Shown here: piece by piece, positions 59,621-64,000 of the stretch
How positions within the stretch are numbered: the first letter of the stretch is position 1
How the letters are laid out: every line of letters starts with the position of its first letter
Assembly: GCA_015680685.1 (NCBI GenBank)
Contig: MNCI01000556.1
Location: 558,711 to 622,710, forward strand
Origin: Gnetum montanum
Taxonomy: Eukaryota; Streptophyta; Gnetopsida; Gnetales; Gnetaceae
DNA: 64,000 nucleotides
Direction: 5' to 3'
Made by a program: the position numbers and the translations under genes
Notes under the pieces: generated by a model
What the model was told of the DNA's origin: nothing
Database searches by the model: none
The model's input: the letters and a program-made list of their open reading frames with translations, nothing else

Positions 59621-60779
59621 TTAAAGAAATTTGTAAAGCAAAAATTTAAAAATAATTGAGAGCCTCAAATGATTAGCATCGGTGGCCATCTCCCCCATGA
59701 TTGAATTGAAAGGAAGATATCTAAAATAGTGATTGAGATCTTCCTCTCTCAAATGTGCCATGTGCATAGACCATTCTAGGTTCATGAAAGGGTTTGCTTT
59801 GTTGCAAATTGGCCAATAATCTCTTATCAAAGTACTCATTTGGATTTTCTAAGAGTTTCCAACATCCCTCAATTGATGGTTTTCGATTAAGGGTTGGAAG
59901 TTGGTAACACTCTTGCTCCAGTGCATCTATGCTTTCTTCGTGGGTGCAAGTTGATCCACCAATTAGTTCCATACATATTGGTGGATTGCTCTCTTGATTA
60001 GCTATCAACCACTCGGTGTTCTCTTATTGTGTAGTTGCTATATATAGGCACTCTTGTATGTTAACTTCCTGGGCACATTGGTTGCATGCAGGAGATGTTG
60101 AATGCTTCTGTGTGCTATCACCCTCTATATCATTGTATGTAATGCATGGAACCTTATTCTTCTTGATCTTTCCATAAGTGTTTTCCTTAGATATTTCCAA
60201 GGAAAGATCATGGATTCCTATCCATGTGTTCATGGTACTTAGCCATGGCCTTCCCATTATTATTGGGAAGTTCCCCTTATCATTCTTGACTTGTATCACT
60301 AGGAAATCAGCTGGGTATGACCAACCACACATAGTGGTAATGATGTCCTCTACCAATCCAAAGGGAATAGTGATGGACTGGTCAACTAGCTCTAAGTGAA
60401 TATTGCTTTTCTTTACTGGAGGCAGCTTCTAGGCTTTATACATTTCTTGCGATATCAGGTTCACTCCAGAACTTGAGTCAAGAAGAGCTTTACATGGTTC
60501 ATTCCCAACAAGTTGGAGGTAGATTAAGGGACATCCAGGATCAAAGAATTTCTTGGGAAGGTGGCCCACCTTGATCCAGTTAGTGACAATATGTGTTAAC
60601 ATAATCGTATGCATTGAGCTTTGTTGTTGGTTTGAAGGGAGCTCCGAAGCCTTATTTGATAGAGGACCATTTAGAGACTCAACTGCTTGTGGTTGTGAGA
60701 GCTTGTTTGGGCTTTTGGTTTTGAAGAAATGTCTTATCTTTGTACGGTTGTTAGAACAAGTAATGGGTTGAAGGTTCAC
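59621..60779 (-). pseudogene. Protease and fused pol end of element H
   Basis: Minus strand: 60779-60429 open with CPLIYLQLVGNEPCKALLDS then SSGVNLISQEMYKA (D-S-S in place of D-S-G); 60356-60024 open with VEDIITTMCGWSYPADFLVI and IIMGRPWLSTMNTWIGIHDL; 60008-59721 open. The last runs from protease C-terminal sequence (CWKLLENPNEY) directly into the integrase C-terminus (FDKRLLANLQQSKPFHEPR) in the same frame. So the RT-RNase H-integrase core was removed without breaking the frame at the junction. Only a few stops separate these pieces. Confidence 0.8.
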
Positions 60780-61469
60780 AGCTCTCGTAGCATTGCGTTG
60801 CTACGGTTGAGTGGGGAGTTCCCCTTACATTGTCGAAGCAGGTGGTAATGGAGCTATCGATGTGAGAGTGGCAGATGGATTTGGAGGATGGTATGTATGT
60901 GGTGTGTCTCTCCTAGGAGAAGGAATCCTATAATACTCTAGAGCTTGGTAATAATGTGGTGATGTCACTCAACCAACAGAGTCATGTGGAGAGATTGGTT
61001 GATGCACGTAGTAGCCATATGGATCTGGTTGCTGGTAAGGGTATTGTTGCATTGGCAGTGGCATCCCCCATCACTATGGGTATTGCCACTGCCGGTGTTG
61101 CTCCATAGGTTGTGGTAGAGTTCCACTTGGATAATACGGTAACGGTTCGTGGAACTGCATTGGGTTACCTTGAGGATAAGGTAACTGATAAGGTGCTTGT
61201 TGTTTGTTAAGTCTTAGGTTGAGTGCATACACCCTAGACTCTTGTAGATGTGAGATTATTTAGCAACATCCCTTAGGATGGTCATATTGGCATATCTCAC
61301 ATCCACCATCATTTTCTGTATCTAAATCCACAACCTCATTAGTGATGGTCATTTTACCCTTTCCTCTGTTAGGTGCATGGTCCAAATCCTTCTTCTTTTT
61401 CTTATCATGGTCACTAATTTGCTCCTTAGACTCCTCTACAATTTTTAAAAAGGTTTTAAATATACTATA
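60780..61469 (-). pseudogene. C-terminal gag of element H
   Basis: Minus strand: FLKIVEESKEQISDHDKKKK, then the knuckle C-EI-C-QYD-H-PKGC-C at 61301-61263, ISHLQESRVYALNLRLNKQQ, and a Pro/Tyr/Gln-rich tail. Only a few stops. It is cut at 61469 by element I, just after KIVEES. Confidence 0.82.
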
Positions 61470-62409
61470 TGATGAGATGCGGTCTGCGTCGGCCGCGATA
61501 TCGCGTACGCGATATCGCAGTCAGCCGCCATGTCTATAAATAAGAGGTGGCTCTCCCTTGTTTGGGGATCCCATTTTTAGTGTAGCGAAGCTCTAGTAGT
61601 TTGATCCCTCCAGAGTTAGAATTTTCCTGTGTCTGCCCACAGTGTGGTGAATGTGATTGTACGGTGTCTTTATTCGAGTGTGCTGTACTTGGACACGCAC
61701 ATGACCGGCAATAAAGATCGAGATTACTTCATCATTGCAGCATTCACTTAGTTTATTTATTTGTTATTTATTTCATGTTATTTATTGCTTTCATAGCGCG
61801 GTGTAAGTACGACTTGACTACGAGCATCTACGGGTGTGTACGGCTAGTTAAGGAATCGGTTACTTATCGCGATTAGTCTCTCAACCCTTAAACTCCTAGA
61901 AGCGGAACGTGTTTGACTTGATTACGAGCATTTAAGTGTGACTGCATGGTAGCCCAGTGGTGTAGCTAGGGGGATCTACGCTTGGTAACCCAGTGGCGTA
62001 TTTGGGGTCTGCGCTTGGTAATCCCAGTGGCGTACCTAGGCCTATGCTTGGTAGTCCCAGTGGCAGTCGTGCACGAAGTCCAAGATGTGTACGGTTGATC
62101 AAGGAATCGGTTGCTCGTCGCACTTAGGCTAGATTAGATTTCTTACCCTTTTCCTCATAGCTTAGTTTAGTTAGTATTATTTTCCACTGCCTTCAAGAGT
62201 AGCATTAGATTAGGAACACATCATACACCTTATCTAGACTAAACCATACGTGACATATGCAAAACTAGTCTAGATGGGAAGACAACGAACTGCGACCTAA
62301 GGCTAACTAATCTAGGTGCCACAACTAGTCCATCTGCGGAGTTCGACCGGATCACGCATGCGACGCTCGTTTCGTATGGTTGAGTGTAGGGGTACCTCGC
62401 CACTCATCA
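61470..62409 (+). repeat. 5' LTR of element I
   Basis: Starts TGATGAGATGCGG and ends CACTCATCA. U3 holds a perfect 24-bp palindrome at 61495-61518 (two GCGATATCGC arms around GTAC). TATAAATA lies at 61535-61542, so RNA should start near 61565. AATAAA at 61710-61715. The U5 part has repeated TTGGTAACCCAGTGG-like units at about 61948-62060. Confidence 0.9.
61948..62070 (+). repeat. Short repeats in the LTR of element I
   Basis: Four imperfect units of about 30 bases, each with (T)GGTARYCCCAGTGG followed by CGTA or GTAG and a CTAGG/TGCGCTTGG-type end. Single or double units of the same kind occur in other LTRs (TTGGTAACCCAGTA). Confidence 0.65.
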
Positions 62410-62428
62410 TTGGCGCGTTGCCAGGGAT
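62410..62428 (+). promoter_or_regulatory. Primer-binding site of element I
   Basis: TTGGCGCGTTGCCAGGGAT directly after the LTR; best preserved Tat/Athila-type site in the window, one C shorter than TTGGCGCCGTTGCC. Confidence 0.88.
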
Positions 62429-62539
62429 GGTGCTAGTTATCTAGATTAGTTATATCATACAAGGTTGCTGTAAAGAACTTAACAATATATCTCTTAAAAA
62501 GAAGTAATTATAAAAGGTCACATAAATTCACGCACAACA

Positions 62540-64000
62540 ATGTCTCTCCGACAAGATGATAATAACGCCACACTTAGTGAGGAAGTTCATTGGAGAACCA
62601 ACGAACTATATGATGATGAAAGTTGGAGTATACAACCTGAAGTGGGATTCTCCTATAGGAATGAACAAAGACAACGTCATCGTAACACATGAAAGCATAA
62701 CTTACCCGATGACGATGAACCCCCACTAGCCACTACAAGCTTCACACAAATACAAGAGGCCGTTCGAATCTCACGTAGGCATCGTAAAGAGAGCCGACTA
62801 CCCAGGCTTGATTTAAATAAATTTTCAAAATTTTCAGGAGGCTATGACTTAGATCCACATCAACATTTACTAGCCTTCTACGATGCCTGCACATGGAATA
62901 ACATTGATAACAGCTGGCAAAAACTGAAGCTCTTTCCTATGACACTCGTTGATCAAGCTAACATATGGTATAGATCGTTAAAACCAAATTCGATACGACG
63001 CTGGTCAACAATGGTAGAAGTTTTTAACGAAAAATATCAAACCTACGCAAGAGTGTCAACCTTGAGGAAACAAATCCAAGGATGGAAACAAGAAAAACAT
63101 GAACCCTTGGACATGGCCTTAGAACGTTATTATTCAATGTTAAACAACTGTCCAGGCCATGGGTTCTCCGAGGAAAGGCTAATGTATCACATCATTGATG
63201 GGCTCCGTAATGAAACAAGAGGGACCTTAGGAACGTATGCCCGAGGTCAATTATACAACTTATGAATCCATCAAATACAAGAGCTTATTAAGCGGGTAGC
63301 AAAAGAAGAAGGAGAAATAGCTACATGGGAGAGTGTTGAAAAACAGCAACGGGACCAAAATCTTGACTCAACAAAGGTCCATGATCATAACAAGGAGAGA
63401 TCAACAAATCTCAAGGTGGAAACATCACCTTTGCCCATACAACAATTGTTAGAAGAAGCGGAGGCAAAGATCAATAAGATATTGGAATGGATGAATCAAA
63501 AGTGTGGAGAATATGTCAACATCATTGGAGATAGAGTTTTCACAACCCAAGAAGCAGGGCGAAATCATAGACATTCGGAGAAAAAGAATGAAGGGAATAA
63601 GCGCTCAACTGCCAATCATACATATGAATGTAACATATGCCTGTACGATCACCCCAAAGGCCAATGCCCAATACTGTTACATCTACATGAGCATTGGGGA
63701 AACACGTTACATCCAGAGTTCGTACAGAGATACTGTGTTAGATCACAGTGGCAACAATCCCAATTGTGGGGGAATCCACCCTTAGGCTGGAGGCACCCTT
63801 CACATTTTCCGAATCCAAATGCTTATAACGTTCAACATCCTGTTTCTTCGACTGGGCCACCACACTTTATCTCACCACAATACCATTCTTCACAACCCTA
63901 TCAACCGATACCTCCAACACAACCACGACCTTGTGCACCTTTCATTGCTCCTAACTTTCAACATTCTTATCCTTTCCCTCCTTCCACAATGCCACCAACT
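62540..64000 (+). pseudogene. gag of element I (nearly intact, partial)
   Basis: A single frame of 487 codons from the ATG at 62540 (MSLRQDDNNATLSEEVHWRT) to the window end, broken only by TGA at 62690 and 63263; both fit CGA-to-TGA change. Gag core at about 62800-63260: LDLNKFSKFSGGYDLDPHQH, SIRRWSTMVEVFNEKYQTYA, IDGLRNETRGTLGTYARGQL. Zinc knuckle C-NI-C-LYD-H-PKGQ-C at 63629-63667, then PILLHLHEHWGNTLHPEFVQ and a Pro/Gln/Tyr-rich tail. This is the best reference for the lineage's gag. Confidence 0.9.

Larger units (their letters stand above)
57013..61469 (-). mobile_element. LTR retrotransposon H (Tat/Athila-like, RT-less), left part
   Basis: Starts with a 3' LTR at 57013-57814 and polypurine tract TCATGGGGGTA. 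Internal minus-strand order from the right: gag end, protease, a C-terminal link that jumps to the end of integrase (DKRLLANLQQSKPFHEPR), post-pol region. RT, RNase H and the integrase core are missing. The element is interrupted by I at 61470 and its 5' part lies beyond the window. Its frames are better preserved than those of A. Confidence 0.85.
61470..64000 (+). mobile_element. LTR retrotransposon I (5' part, runs off the window)
   Basis: 5' LTR at 61470-62409, primer-binding site, then a gag frame open to the window edge except for two TGA codons. Inserted into H's gag; the 5-bp flank is CTATA. LTR and gag are closest to D. It looks the youngest element because CpG-rich palindromes and the frame are best preserved. 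The rest lies outside the window. Confidence 0.9.

Noticed and set aside
1-64000. tRNA, rRNA, snRNA or CRISPR loci
   Set aside because: No cloverleaf-like or rRNA-like sequence and no regularly spaced identical repeats were recognised by eye; tRNA-like matches are the primer-binding sites.

Overview
The window reads as a plant nuclear genome, probably from a large-genome seed plant; gymnosperm-like nesting of old decayed retrotransposons fits, but the species cannot be fixed from sequence alone. Almost everything is AT-rich LTR-retrotransposon DNA, much of it nested. The only host-type gene I can support is a broken, intronless pepsin-type (nepenthesin-like) aspartic protease at 13898-15276. 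No rRNA, tRNA, CRISPR or bacterial-style operon was seen. There are two assembly gaps (5563-5680 and 50879-50904).

Layout from left to right. An old LTR remnant (960-1313 plus 11589-11800) is split by element A (1314-11588, minus strand, exact 5-bp target duplication CTATG). A 2 kb intergenic stretch with short tandem repeats leads to the protease pseudogene, followed by 2.5 kb of AT-rich intergenic DNA. Element F (17741-21770, minus) is a chromovirus-type Ty3 element lacking reverse transcriptase. An older chromovirus, G (minus), is scattered in three blocks: integrase start at 22641-22951, RNase H at 33708-33932, and reverse transcriptase, protease and gag end at 54097-55900. The blocks were separated by a solo LTR J (22952-33707, itself interrupted by element B) and by element C (33933-54096), which holds other elements. 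B (23504-33368, plus) is the only element here with a recognisable gag-protease-RT-RNase H-integrase set. Within C are LTR-bounded debris, an inverted segment, and element D (41782-48407, minus, exact target duplication CTACC). A Ty1/copia RNase H remnant lies at 56380-56720. Element H (57013 onward, minus) is interrupted by element I (61470 to the window end, plus), which looks youngest because its gag is open apart from two in-frame TGA codons.

A, B, C, D, H and I form one Ty3 lineage resembling Tat/Athila. They share a primer-binding site of the TTGGCGCCGTTGCC type, LTRs beginning TGATGA and ending CATCA, a related gag, and an unusual zinc knuckle CX2CX3HX4C. Two subfamilies are visible. 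A, B and H have a CC-ending knuckle. C, D and I have a QC-ending knuckle followed by a HLHEHW-like motif. Most copies have lost the polymerase: A and H keep gag and protease but lack RT-RNase H-integrase, while C and D keep gag and lack protease too. A, C and D carry a shared extra gene between the pol region and the 3' LTR.

The signal I think most worth following is a hairpin module in the non-coding 3' region of these elements. It occurs as one to three copies per element (seven copies in four elements), has an A/T-rich loop, and shows paired, compensating base changes in its stem. Further lineage-wide signals are palindromic GATATC-type arrays in the LTR U3, a conserved T-rich tract after integrase that can encode a short hydrophobic peptide, and the shared extra gene.
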